Positions 47,250 through 59,552 of a DNA stretch of 64,000 bases are shown here, piece by piece; the stretch's first letter is position 1; the number at the start of each line of letters is the position of its first letter. Source of the stretch: Pseudisothecium myosuroides (lineage: Eukaryota; Streptophyta; Bryopsida; Hypnales; Lembophyllaceae); the NCBI GenBank assembly GCA_951799445.1, contig OX637293.1:14136001-14200000 (forward strand). The letters are read 5' to 3'. The position numbers were made by a program, and so were the translations under genes. Below the pieces are notes generated by a model, which was not told where the DNA came from, made no database searches, and saw nothing but the letters and a program-made list of their open reading frames with translations.

Positions 47250-50200
47250 TACAGAGAGGAATCAATGGGGAGCAATTATCCTATGTCATGGTTCATTTTG
47301 ACATAAATTAATTGGAATTGAGGATGTTGAATGTTTTGAAAAAGCATCAATTATAGTTGTTTGAAAGTGCAAAAATATATGATACATTATGCCTAAATTT
47401 ATGGATAAATTATGGTTATTTGAAAGGGCGAAAAAGTGTGAATGTTGAATGCGTAAATTTTGAAATATTCAATATAAAAGAGTGAAGCTTTGGTATTGGC
47501 TTTGGAGTTCTAAACAAAAATAGCAAAGGTCTCCATAATAATCGACAAGAGAGATTCTTCAAAATTTTAATAGTCCCAATTAAAGCAAGGGTAGAATTCA
47601 TGTACTAGAATGATAGAATTTTCAATTAAATGCAAGCAATTCAATTCTCAACATTACTATTGTCAATAGATTCTAGATTTTATCCTTTTTTTTCTATATT
47701 TGCAAAAAATATAACAAGGTAAATTTGACATATCTACATTTGCACTTCTTTGCCTTCTCTCAAATAGCATAGACAACATTAAGTCCTCTTGTTAGTTCCA
47801 AGTCACAATTACAATAATCTACTAGACTACGCATTGTGTAATAGATTTAAAAAGAGGACATCCATTTACAAAACATAGAGAATGATTTGTACACTACAAA
47901 TTCTCAAACTACACTTCTTCTACGAAACTAAAAATTTCAATATGTGTGGCAAAGCAACAAGTGCAATAAGTTGGTGCTCATAAATGCACCTCAATCAAAC
48001 TCTAAAAAAAGTTCAAAGACAAAGAAAGATTTGCAAACTTTCCAATGGGCTCTATATTTGGAGGCAAATAGCTAAAATAATGTTTGTGGATTTAATAGTA
48101 ACTATTAAATTAACCACATGGTAAAATATATTGTGGATTTAAATATTTTTTAAAGAGATCAAAGATATCTTTATAATATGAGGATTTTAAACTCCTTCAG
48201 ATGATAATATATAGAATTTTCATGGTTTATAGTGATTGTAGCGAATGTATAGTAACAACTATAGAATATTGTCTTATTTTATGATTTTTTGGAAAGAAAA
48301 AAATCCATCACTATTTTCAAAATATTTCAAAATATTCCACTCTTTTAAAGAATATAAAGTAACAATTTGGGTGTTTGGATGACTTGACGTGACTTTTAGA
48401 ATTTAGTAGTTGGCTAAGTTGATGGTATATTTGCAATGTAGACAAAATGAATGAATTATGTGGATTTATAAAAAAAAATGAAGTTATTTTGCATTTAATT
48501 TTGGCAATTCTTCTTGAAATTGGTGGTGTCGCTGTATTTTGGCAAAAAACGAGACATTTCCTATTTGGCCTTGATTTTCATAGCAACCTTTCAATTTATT
48601 GTAGTACATTCAGTGAAACAATTTTTTTCCTAATAAGTGACTCATAAACATGTTCATTTTAATTTTTTTTAAAAGAGCTTCAGCAACAACTTGCATTATT
48701 GTTGTATTAAATTGATTTTATGCCATTGTAGATGTTGTTTTCTATAAACATTTAAATGAATTAGAGTTTGGCAAATGTGCATCATTTCTATTGAATTTCA
48801 TTCACTAAAGGGGCTTCAATAATATTGTTGTACAAACACATTGCATGTAAATGGATCATAATGGTTTTCAAAAGTTTCCCTAGATGCTTTTAAATTGACC
48901 TCAATTGAATTTGAATGTGTATAGAACACTGTAAATGAGGAGTGCCTGGATAGATACAAAAGATGATGAGTACGTTAGTAGTTAACAACTTTTATTGGCT
49001 CCATTGGACCAAATTGCACCATTTGGAAATTCTCTATTGAATTCAGTAGAGAGAAAGTAGCATGAAAGGACGGTGAGGCCAAAAAGTGGTAGATCCATGA
49101 TTTTCAAAATCATTGTAAAAATAAAGAAGACATCTATTGATTAAAAAATTTGAATAAGTTAGACAAAATACCTTGTTGATAGGTTTTGTTCTTTAAGAGA
49201 TAATTCAAAGTTGTCATAATTTGTGTACAGAATTATCCATTTATACTCAAAATATAGATGAAGAAGTTCAATGTTTCTAGAAAAGTGCTTGATTTCAATT
49301 AAAAATTTGTACTTGGTCTCAAAGATGGATGAATGCATGTGAGAATTTTTTAGTCACACACTTTCTATTTGATTGCAATGTCAACAGTTTCTATAGCATC
49401 TTACAAATACGTCTTTTTTAGGGTCACCTTTTTTTGGTTCAAAATATGGATTGGTATCTCTTCCAAACCATCCATTATTTGAGAGTTAGGTGTGGAAAGC
49501 AAAATCCATGCTATTCATATTGACCTTATTGTCAGGCACATTGTAAAAATCATACAGTCAAACATGTGTGAAACTTGACGTATTTAAATGATGGAGGTGA
49601 ATGTACTATGTTATTGAAAACATAATGTGAAACACATTAGAATTGATTTGGTCAATTTTCCATGTTATGTCATCAATAAAATGCATTTTTAACATATCAT
49701 CATGTATCTTGAATGCAGTGAGAAGTACAGTTTTCTACTAGTATTGTAGACAAAAGATGTACAACTCCAATTTTTCACCTTAAATAAAAAGATGGGGGAT
49801 TATTTTATTTACCATTACATATTCAAATTTAAAAAACTTGAATTCATATTGGACTCAAGAATCCCACAATATGTAGGAATGTCTGAGTTACTAGTATACA
49901 AAATTGACCAATTTCAAAGTAGAAAAAAATTACATTTATCTTCCAAAGCAGAAGTTTTAAACATTTATATCCCCATATGACAAACCCACATGTAAAATTG
50001 TCTAAATTAACAATTTAGTGTGGCTTCCATCATTCAGTTCTCTGAATTCTTATTAGATTTATTGAAATCAAAAGGAGTCTCTAGATTTTTTTAGTCAATT
50101 TATTAGAAAATCTTAAATTGATCTTTACACTTTTTGGTAACACCATTATTGATAATTTTGACATAATAAAAGGATAAATCTAATGTCTATCATCTAAAAC

Positions 50201-51400
50201 CCAATAATGCATCAAACCTTTGCTAGCATGTCTTGAGGCTCAAAAAACACCTTGCTTTTCTTAATATCCGTACTTTTCAGGGCATCCACAATGATTTAGC
50301 CATTTGCCTCCACAATGATAGCAAAATTGATGCTTACATCTGTACAACAACAAGATGATAGATTGGTTACTATAGAAGTCCATCAGACTAGAGTAAAATA
50401 AGCAACTTCTCTCTCTCTCTATTTATTGTAGAATTAGTGATGAATTTTGAAGTTGGAATCACAAAAGGCTCTAATTAAAAGTTGCTCCACTTTGACATGT
50501 TCATTATTATTACATAGAAGAATGCAATATTTATCTTTGAATTAGAGGATGCTTATAGAGATTGAATTATTTTAGCACCTCTTGCCTTACGTGCCTTATT
50601 ACATTCAAGGTTAAATTACAACATCGGCACAAAGTTATTCCAAATAACATTCATTAATTCATCAATCTGTGCATATATTAATATATACTAGATAATTCAA
50701 TTTAAGAGTGATGAGATTGGTATTTTTGCCTTTTAATCCATTTTGCAATAGAATTTTCTACCATTATTCTATACAATCTATAATTTATATTTCCAATTGT
50801 CTTTTTCTAATTGTACTGCATATCTTCTATATTAGAACCATTATTTAAACAAGATTATGAACCTCAATCAATTCACTCAATTCTTATATATGAGTTCTTC
50901 TAAAGCTTTTGACAAAAATAGACTCTCTATATACACTAATCCTAAAACCCTTAAAAGGACTCTAGTTCTTTCTCTCAATGAACCTCCTTTGTAGAGTACC
51001 AAGTTCTAGAAATAAAAATGAAGGACCTAATATAACATATAAGTTGTAATTAGGCTTGTTCATTACAAATGAAATTGCATTGTCACCTATACAACTCATC
51101 GACATTAGAATTTTTATTTATTTTTGACACTTGACATTAGAATTTGGAGTTTAATGGATTATATATTCAAGTGATGATTGAACTCAAGTAAGCCTTCTAG
51201 ATTCTCTTTTTTGCATTTATTGGACATTGGATGAATAATCTATGAATTTTCAAAGTGTTGAAAAATAGGTATATCTAAAACCGACCTTAGATTCTGATAA
51301 ATAGAGGCAAGAGTCTCTAGGAGCCAATTTTAGACAAGGGTCACAATTAGGTACACTTACATACCTTGTAAATAAAAAAATTCAAGAAGGTTTGCGCATT
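47250..51400. other. AT-rich gene-poor region
   Basis: About 4.1 kb of very AT-rich DNA. I see no splice-compatible coding exons, no RNA gene and no clear TIR pair. Short frames (47416-47601, 48447-48647, 49792-49980) lack coding features. It may be decayed transposon sequence. Confidence 0.55.
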
Positions 51401-51403
51401 CCA

Positions 51404-51424
51404 GGGGTTTAGGGTTTAGGGTTT
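51404..51424 (+). repeat. Interstitial telomere-type repeat
   Basis: GGGGTTTAGGGTTTAGGGTTT, almost three units of the plant telomere repeat TTTAGGG. It lies about 10 bp beyond the last codon of the RBR reading frame, at the boundary with the AT-rich region. Confidence 0.8.
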
Positions 51425-51433
51425 CATCGTCTC

Positions 51434-53150
51434 TTACAGGCAAACCATGTGGCTGCATCCCCCCGTGCGCTCCACGACGCGCGTACATTTCGTGCAAATC
51501 CGCCATCGCTTCTCCTTGACGAGGTCTCGCAATTTCTGATCCCCGCACGCTCTCGAATTCTCCTCCTCCGCACGATACTGGCCGCAAGTCTTCTTCTGAT
51601 GCCATGGGGCAATGCACTCGAGACAGAGCTGCCGTTGACACTTGACGCACTCGAATCGCGTTCCGTGTTCCGGTTTCTTCATGAAGGCGGAGCAATCTTT
51701 GTAAGGGCAGTAGAATCGGAGCCTCGGGGGAGTGGCCGCTTCTTTCTGTCTCTTTCTCAGAATGCTGTAATTGGACTTGGATAGCAGGGCTCGGCACTGA
51801 TGGGAGCTGTAATTGTGCTCGCAATCCTCATGAGGGCATTGGATGTGAGAGCTTCCCGTCAGGAACTTCACCTCGGAATGCCGTTTGCTGCAATCGGTGC
51901 AGTATTCGTGGGCACAGCCTGCGAAACAATTTAACAACGGATCGTGTTAGAGTGTCGAATCAGATCATGGCAGGCCTTGCGAGCGCACAAAGTACTACAA
52001 TAAGTTATTGTTTTTGGAAGTTTGGATTTCATGACGACATCTTATTATTGAAGACTAAGATTTTGCTTCTAATTATATAGAAATCAATTGCTATTTACAA
52101 TGTTTCAAGTAGAATCAATGCTGTGTGGCCTGCATTGCCCGGGAAGAAAGAACGATTAGAGTATCTGAATTTTGTAGTAAGATATCAGTGTGAGGTATTG
52201 CAACCGCGCAAAGTACCGTACACTGACATCGGTTTTGTCACAACAAAATGGTTCTTATTTTGCGGCTCTGCATTCTCCTATTGAAGTCTAAGATATGTTT
52301 CAATTAGAAATCAATCGATACTTGCAATGTTTCAAATAGAATCAATGGTGTGCGGGCGGCATTGCCCGGGAACAAAGAACGATTAGAGAATCAGGATTTT
52401 GTACTCAGACATTATTGTAACGTATTGCAAGTACCGTAAACTGATTTGTGTTTTTTCACAAGAAAAACTAAAGACGGTAGTTCTTATTTTGCATTTTCCA
52501 ATTCAATATGAAGATTTTGTTTCAATTATAGAAACCAAATAGATTTTTTCAATGTTTCAAGTAGATACAATGCTGTGCTTTGTCTAGGAATTACAGAATC
52601 AGCTTTTCGTAATCAGACATTTATGCACGAGGTATCACAAGTACCGTATGCTAATACGGATACTTCTTATTTTGCAACTTTGCATTTTCCAATTCCATAC
52701 TAAGATTTTTGTCGATTGCCATTTTACAAGGTATCGAGAAGAACGATGTTTACAAGGCATGCAAATATCGACCAACAGGTAATGGAATCAATTCCTTTTC
52801 CAAACAGTTCATGAAGACTAGTATTTTTTGATGTTATCCATGATTTACCTAGGTACTGAATTGAACTCACCCTTTGTGCTGATGAAGGAGAAGTGCCGAA
52901 GTCTCTCCCTGCAGATGCCGCACTCCTTCTTCAAGAGGCGCGATCGGGTGCGTGATGCCACACTCATGTTTGGAAATCCTCCTCGTAAACTTCGCAGCCA
53001 CAACAGCATCACGCATGTGCCGATACTAATTCTCGCAATCGTCTTTTGAGAATTCAACAAGCGATTGAACATATTGTGGAAAAGAGTGCCTGAATTTTGA
53101 CTCTTGGCAGTTTGTAGGTGATGACATGCAGAAGCTGGAGATGAAGGCAC
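51434..53150 (-). pseudogene. RING-IBR-RING (RBR) E3 ubiquitin ligase, truncated in RING2
   Basis: Two exons are readable: an upstream one open from about 53150 to the donor at 52871 (KKECGICRERLRHFSFISTK|G), and 51918-51434. Together they form RING1 (CGIC ... GCAHEYCTDC ... CPHEDC), the IBR zinc ligands (YCPYKDC, CVKCQRQLCLEC, HQKKTC) and the first half of RING2 (ICTKCTRVVERTGGCSHMVC). By analogy with HHARI and parkin, the Cys of GGC is the thioester-forming residue and is present. The frame stops one codon after HMVC, so the remaining RING2 ligands are missing. A GTAAGA donor overlaps that stop, but I found no downstream exon completing RING2 before AT-rich DNA. The gene is either broken or continues in an unrecognised exon. 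The ATG at 52967 is a possible start. Confidence 0.6.
52000..52740. repeat. ~226-bp tandem repeats within the RBR intron
   Basis: CAATGTTTCAA(G/A)TAGA.TCAATG recurs at about 52098, 52325 and 52550, each followed by GCATTGCCCGGGAA-like, GAACGATTAGAG and AAGTACCGTA sequence, with a partial fourth copy. The intron is almost entirely this array. Confidence 0.75.
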
Positions 53151-53991
53151 CGAAATCTTCTCCGGGGATAAGGGGAATCAATTGAGACCCACTTCATGAC
53201 TTCCGAAGGGTCAGTTGAAAGTCCAGTCCGAGGATCAGAAAAGTAAGGCACAACAGGAGCTTGCCTGTCACAAAGTACACAAATTATATCTAACTTAAGG
53301 TAAGGTAGCAGCACCCATAACCATGAAATGAAGGGTTTTGAACATGATTATTATTAATAAACATCCAACAACCTATTAGCAAGAGAAAAATAATGCCTAT
53401 GCACTTTCAAATGTATTATTTGCATACTATGAGAATAAGTTGTGAATTTTTAAAGAGCGGACTGCAAATGAACTTAATACCAACACTGAAGTCTGATGTT
53501 CACATGTAGTACATCCTTACAATCACATCTATTCACTTTCACAAATTTTTTAAGATTTTAGAGGTGACGGTAAAATTATGGGTACAGTGATGGTTATGGG
53601 TGTTGTTGTCTTAAGTACTATACAACCTATTTTAATTGTGATAAGTGGGCCCTATGGTGTTGCCATGCCCCAAATAAAAGTAGAAGTAATCTTCTAATTT
53701 TTTGACTCTAAAAAATTTCGAAATTCAATAACTTTTCCACCGTAGGTCGGAATGCCACGAAGCAAAGCCCGTGCAATCCTCCTTGTCAAGAGCTTTCTGA
53801 TGGTACCAAGCATGCCACCGGGGGACGCACGGTCTGGGAGATCTCAATGTAACAAAACAAACAAAATAAAACAAAACAAACACTCAAACTTAAGGTATGG
53901 ATCCCTACATAATTGCGGCACAATGCATAGATAGAGAAGAATTCCAACCATTTGTTTTTATGATTGGCATACATGAAGAGCCTGTTAGCAC
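53151..53991. other. Upstream flank of the RBR gene
   Basis: A GC-richer stretch at about 53160-53280 is open on the minus strand (QAPVVPYFSDPRTGLSTDPS) and could be an upstream exon. I do not recognise it and cannot connect it in phase. The rest is AT-rich and empty. Confidence 0.35.
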
Positions 53992-54325
53992 TAAGGTAAC
54001 AGGCTCTGAAATTGCACAAGCTCTAAAATCGCCCACTCTATTCAAATGTACATTGCTTGTACATGTAACTATTTCATAGCCTTCAGCAATGTACAAATAG
54101 TGTACATTTTAGGGGGTGGGCGAATTTAGAGCCCTATGCCACTTCAACTTCAAAATTTCATAACTAATTCCAGAATGCTCCAAAAAATATGAAACGACTT
54201 GGGTTAGATGCCAATTCCTCTTGTCTTTCAAAGAAAATTTACTAAAAAAAATATTTCGAGACGTTTCACCTCCCCAAAATTCAGTTTCAGCTCTTAGGTG
54301 GGCGATTTCTGAACCTGTTACCTTA
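53992..54325. mobile_element. TAAGGTA-family TIR element, copy D
   Basis: Ends TAAGGTAACAGGCTCTGAAA and TTTCTGAACCTGTTACCTTA are inverted, 334 bp apart. Internal ATGAAACGACTTGGGTTAGA and TTTCAAAGAAAATTTACT are shared with copies A and C. A related half-element begins near 54371. Confidence 0.75.
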
Positions 54326-54898
54326 ATATATGCACATCCGGGCTGTTCTTCAATTCAGAAATTAACGCAAAGTAGGAGGTGCACGAAGCAACCATTTAAC
54401 TCCTGATTGCAATTTGGTGCATTAGACTTTTCTATCACATTTGCATTGAAAGAAAAATGGAAGATGCAACTAACACAAGTTATTTCATATTTTTTGGACT
54501 CTTAGATTTCATTATAAATTGTTAAAGTCAATAGCTTGAATGTTCTAAATATGTCTCCTCCTTTAAATGTACAATTGATAAGTACATTGAAGAACATATC
54601 ACCAAGTACTTTGGATTTGGGTAGGACACGATTTTACAATGTTGCATTTTAAGCATTGCCTACTTCAAATCTAGGGGTTTTGTATTTATGTGACACAAAT
54701 CTCATAAGTCAAATATCACTTTCTTACATTTAAGTCATAGAAAAAAGCAGATATATATTTTTGATGCAATTTTGTTGTGTTGCAATTAGGTGTATTTACC
54801 TTTAGATAGTTGCATCTAATTGCACCTTGTTTGCAAAACCAACCCCTTCACATTCTTGCCTAAATATGTATAACTTCTAAATATAAGAGCCTGGGATC

Positions 54899-55470
54899 AA
54901 TTTTTTTTTTTGAAACAAATGGTGAACCATTGCATTAAGAAGCGGCCAGAAAAACACCCAAGCTTGACGGCTGGACAAAAGAAGAGAGATAGAGCAACTG
55001 AAAAAGTAAAAAGAACAAATAGAACTAGAAGAATAAGCAGGGAGGGGGTCCCTCCCTAGACCATCTAACAACCTCTCTGTCTCTTCTAGCTAGGATGGAA
55101 GAGTGAAGACAAATCTTGTCGAAGTTGGTCCAGATCCAGGCAGATTGTTGAGGATGGTGGTGGGCAGCTCTTTGAACTTTCAGGAAAGCAGCTCTGCCAG
55201 AATCGAGTAAGGCATCCCAAAGGGCAGATCGGATGAGCTGTATCGGCCATCAATCTTGCGCAAAGACTAAGTGGTTGCGAGTGATCCACACTAACCAAAG
55301 AGTAGCTCCACGGATGAGAGACGATATGGTATGAATCTCATAAAATTTTCTAGGAAGAGGGGACCCGAAAATGCAATGAATAGCATCAAGTCTAGCATGA
55401 GGTCCCCAAAGGGGGGGCTTACCACGGAGGTGGCTTGCCTAGGGTCTATTTTGGATACATCTCTCGTCAA
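54899..55470 (-). mobile_element. L1-type LINE retrotransposon 3' fragment
   Basis: Read on the minus strand, the fragment encodes LWGPHARLDAIHCIFGSP and ATLWLVWITRNHLVF in shifted frames. These resemble the zinc-binding C-terminus that follows reverse transcriptase in plant LINEs. It ends ATTTGTTTCAAAAAAAAAA (poly-A tail, plus coordinates 54900-54912). Only the 3' end is present, with stops and frame changes, so it is a 5'-truncated dead copy. Confidence 0.7.
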
Positions 55471-55499
55471 AATCAGTATTTGAAAATTCATAATTTGTT

Positions 55500-58076
55500 C
55501 ATATAGTATTCAAAAAATCCATGCTAAGGAAATTTAAAATACATAATTGCTTAGCAAGAAGATTCAATTAGAATTTAGACAATTTAATAGTACTCAAATG
55601 TATATTTGGACAATTTTAGGCCAAAGTAGTTACATTATAAATCAATCAAAGGCTTGCAAAGCAAGTGAGAAATACGGTTCGGAGAATATAGCTTGAGTGG
55701 TGATTGATGATATTATTAATAGTTGAAAGAAAAGGAAAGATGTAGTCAAATGTATAAAAAGAAGTCATTCAAATGGATGTGGTGAATACAATTTCATACT
55801 TTGTTATTAAATTATCATTTAAAAAATAAATATGATCACCTTGGGAAGTTTTGCTATCTCCAAAAGGATAATAGGAAGGTTTCTTTCTACCTGCAATTTC
55901 AACAATTAGATGATTATCAATTTATGGTTTGATTCTTAGTGAGGCCTAAACCTATATAAATAGTCACTTCTTTTAACATAATTGAATAATAGCATCAAAA
56001 TTGTAGGAATTCATGTTTTCAATTCATAACTCTCCTTGTATTTCATTTATACTATCAAATATTATAGAGTTTGCAATACAAATGTGATAACATAGTAAAT
56101 TAAGAATTGTGAGAATGTAGTCAATAAAGGATTCAAATTTCTAAACTTAAGGTTTTAAAGAGAATTTTCAATTTTGCTATACATGTGTTCATCACAATAT
56201 TCTTACACTTTCAAATGATTAGTCTTCTTGGGTAAGGTAGACAAGCCCAATTTTGTTCACTGTCTAATTCCATCATCCTACTTTTGGCCCCAATATTGTC
56301 CAAAAAATCATCCAAATCCATTGGCCTTTTTTATAAAAATCATTGCAATGACTGCGTGACTTAAATAGGACCAAAAAGGGGATAATAGAGAATTAGGTGG
56401 TGGTTTTAGATACACAAGATTTGAAACTAATCATTTGCCTCCATTTAGCTTAGGGACAACATCTTGAACCTCTATAAGTGTCAATAAGGATTATCATTTT
56501 TATGGTGAACACTTAAGTAACCATTGGATATGTGGGAGGGTCATTATGGGTTGCTAATAGGATGATTATGACTCCACTCTATAGTTTTGTAACTTTCAAG
56601 GCAGATTACTTCAACAATTCACAAGAATTACAATTTTAATCAAAAAATTATAATTCCACTTGGATTTGATTTGTGAAACAAGTGCACACCTCTGAAAAAT
56701 ATGTACCCTTCTTGGGGTTGGTCTACCTTGGTGCAATCAGGGAAATTTGAATGTTATGAGAATTTTTTCATAAAATTATCTACAACAATGCAATGACATA
56801 CAATAACATAGATAATCCATTCTTGTTCCTCCCATATTGGTAATATAGGGCATGCTATTTCCGACCATGGGTTGAAAACAAAATTGATCAAGGGGTGGTT
56901 TCAATATTGAGTTGTAGCCAATCAAAATGCAATACAACTACCCCGGGAACCACACCATAATTAATCACTGTTCTTCTCATGCTTCTCGGAAAGAGAACAA
57001 GCTACATAGCCAGAGTGGGGCGGTGGTGTGGAATGAGTTGCCTCCCATAGTTGTCCATTGTTTTGAGTCCATTCTCTTCTTTTGAAGAGATTTCACAGCA
57101 TTAAAATGTAAATTATGTCATTATTGTATATACAACTGAATTTATGAATTTTTCAAAGTTTTTCACAAGATGTACACAAAATCTTGTTATTTAGACGATT
57201 TTAGGTGTAAAGATCTACCTTACCTTCCAACAATAAAGGTGACAAATAAAAAACAAGTAAGAATGGATTGAATGACACATCATTCAGGCTCATTGATAAA
57301 CATTGAAGTATGGTATTATTTGCTAAGAGCTCAACAGTACCAATTCTATAGCAATTTTCACAGCATAATGCAAAAGAATGTCATCGTTAGTGCACAACTG
57401 AAGTAGCACTAATAGCAGCACTGCAGTATGTACTTGAAAAGATCAAACTTTACGACTCCGGAGTCAGGACGCCATGTAGCTGAAGAATTTTCTCAAGGAG
57501 GCCTTATCTACAAATCAGATATGGAACGTTGTGGGATCCATGTGCAATCGAAGAGCCAGAGGTTCAAACTCAACTGTAGAGCTCATGTGTTGGAAGAAAA
57601 GAACATAACATCCAATCCTCAGCACGCCTAAATTTACATTCTACTTAAAACTCACAAAATTAACAAGCTCTTCCACACTTGCCATATCTGGAGTCTCTAC
57701 AAATGTGTAGATTGATCAAGTCAGATAAAACTAGTTGGATTTAATAGCACGAGCTGAGCTGGACCTGTGCATTTGACTTATAAGATCAACTAAGGTAATT
57801 GCACCTAATTTCAACCGCTTTCTAAAACCATACAATCTAGATTCTTGTCTAAAATGTACTTCCACTGTTTGTGAGAGTCTATGGTTGGTTGCCCTAAATC
57901 CTATTTTTAGCACTTTGAAAATTCATAGTTTATTCACATGGTGTCCAAGAAATGCATTCTAAGAGAATCTAGAATCCTTTTTTGACTACCAACAAGACCC
58001 CACAAGTAAACTTGTTAAATATAATAGTAGGAACCATGTTGAATTGCTTCTCTGTGCAATTTTAGGTGTAGTTACC
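55500..58076. other. AT-rich intergenic region before the F-box gene
   Basis: No supported gene or TIR pair. The frame at 57428-57631 (plus) and frames at 57731-58225 (minus) have no family features; the last overlaps the F-box 3' end. Confidence 0.55.
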
Positions 58077-59552
58077 TTATGGAATAACATTCCAAAGTGC
58101 TTGGCACAACAAAGACTCAGTTGAATGAACCCCCGTGGAAGTTTTTGGGAGGTTACTCCACTCACATGTGGATAAATCCAAAACCCAAAAATATTCATTC
58201 CGACTTCTCCCAAAATGGCGCACAATTATCATTAGAAAACCATCACATGCATTAAGACATACGTCGGGTTCAAGTTCGTCCACCATTAGCTCCTTCAAAA
58301 ATGGGCATTCATATGATCTCCGTCGCATCCAACCCTTCGTCTGATTATCAACATGATACTCTGTGATACAAAAATCATAATGCACCATTCCAGCATGGGA
58401 TGCATCCATTTCCATTTGTGTTTGTTCCTGCAACACAAATATACGGTCCCTCTCAAGCACTGAGTCAATCACGGACCTTCCTGCACAAGGGTTGTTTTTA
58501 TTGTAAAGCTCCAGTTTTCCTTCAGCAAAGTCATATGCACCTGGAGTTACCCTTGACCACCTGTGATACCAACCATTAACACTAGTCCAATTGTGTACAT
58601 GACCAAAAATGGAACCACATGGCGACGTTGCTCTGGTCCAATGATTTGTACTAGAATCATATACTTCCATTGTCAAACGACCACCTCTTCTGTAGCCTGC
58701 CACGAACACCTTATAACATTTTGTATCAAAATCCACTTTGATTTGCACCATTGCAGGCAAGGCAAAATATAGATAGTGCTGAGGAGGGAGTTCATGCTGA
58801 ACTCGTGTCAGGAGATTCACCACAACAATGCACAATGGATTGCTCTTGGTAGGCTTCCATAGCGAGATAAAGCACATTAGCCCACCATCACACGCATCCA
58901 CTGGGGTCCATGCGGGATGCCAGAGCCGCTCCAAATCATCATTCAGGGGACTTTGCAGATGGAGGTGATAGGCATACTGCCATCTGCAATCTGTGAAATC
59001 ATGTATTGTTACAAAAAAACCAGATGGAGAATGTGCAAATGAATACGAAAGAAGTGCGACCATGGTGGGACTGGCTTCGTGACATGCTTGGTTGATTTCC
59101 GAGTTCACAGTTGCCATGTCTTTCCTCCACTCCCTCGAGAGACAGCGCAAGCGAGTGATATCAGGCAAGGGCAGACGTGCCAAAACAAGAAGCAGCAATT
59201 CCTTTGGAAGAGTTCTCCAAAGAACAGGATTCAGCATCTCCGGGTCCACGGAAACGATGTTGCGTGAAGCAGCCATGTCTAGCAAGCTTCGTAACCCGAC
59301 TCCTGGAAATTCTCCCTTATCATCGTCCACAAGGTCGTTCAGGTTCTCTTGCAAGAGCCATGCCACTTGAAGATGATCTGTTCGCTGACAATCATCGTCC
59401 AGGCCGCCACTTGTTCCACCGTGGCCCATCGTCACCATCTCTCCCACCTTCACGGCATGGTTACCAGGAACGGTAGAATATTTCTGATTTGAGTTTTGGG
59501 GACAGTTTTTGTCCTTACCAGTGGTGCGCTTCTTTCTGCTCCTTTTCAACAT
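58077..59552 (-). CDS. F-box protein, substrate adaptor of an SCF ubiquitin ligase
   Basis: A single-exon gene of 491 residues with an ATG at 59552. The basic N-terminus (MLKRSRKKRTTGKDK) could be a nuclear signal. The F-box lies at about 109-150 (VLWRTLPKELLLLVLARLPL followed by DITRLRCLSREWR), the segment that binds SKP1. The C-terminal 300 residues have spaced W, G and Y residues of a kelch-like or F-box-associated beta-propeller (FVAGYRRGGRLTMEVYDSST, WTSVNGWYHRWSRV, EYFWVLDLSTCEWSNLP) but degenerate kelch signatures. SCF complexes ubiquitinate proteins chosen by the F-box C-terminus; the target is unknown. The ORF is intact and no intron is needed. Confidence 0.88.
   Translation of the reverse strand: MLKRSRKKRTTGKDKNCPQNSNQKYSTVPGNHAVKVGEMVTMGHGGTSGGLDDDCQRTDHLQVAWLLQENLNDLVDDDKGEFPGVGLRSLLDMAASRNIVSVDPEMLNPVLWRTLPKELLLLVLARLPLPDITRLRCLSREWRKDMATVNSEINQACHEASPTMVALLSYSFAHSPSGFFVTIHDFTDCRWQYAYHLHLQSPLNDDLERLWHPAWTPVDACDGGLMCFISLWKPTKSNPLCIVVVNLLTRVQHELPPQHYLYFALPAMVQIKVDFDTKCYKVFVAGYRRGGRLTMEVYDSSTNHWTRATSPCGSIFGHVHNWTSVNGWYHRWSRVTPGAYDFAEGKLELYNKNNPCAGRSVIDSVLERDRIFVLQEQTQMEMDASHAGMVHYDFCITEYHVDNQTKGWMRRRSYECPFLKELMVDELEPDVCLNACDGFLMIIVRHFGRSRNEYFWVLDLSTCEWSNLPKTSTGVHSTESLLCQALWNVIP

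Noticed and set aside
51449..51784. 111-residue plus-strand frame
   Set aside because: Antisense to the RBR coding exon; the minus strand carries the zinc-ligand pattern.
54877..55491. Three minus-strand frames of 64-70 residues
   Set aside because: They are frame-shifted pieces of one LINE 3' end, not separate genes.
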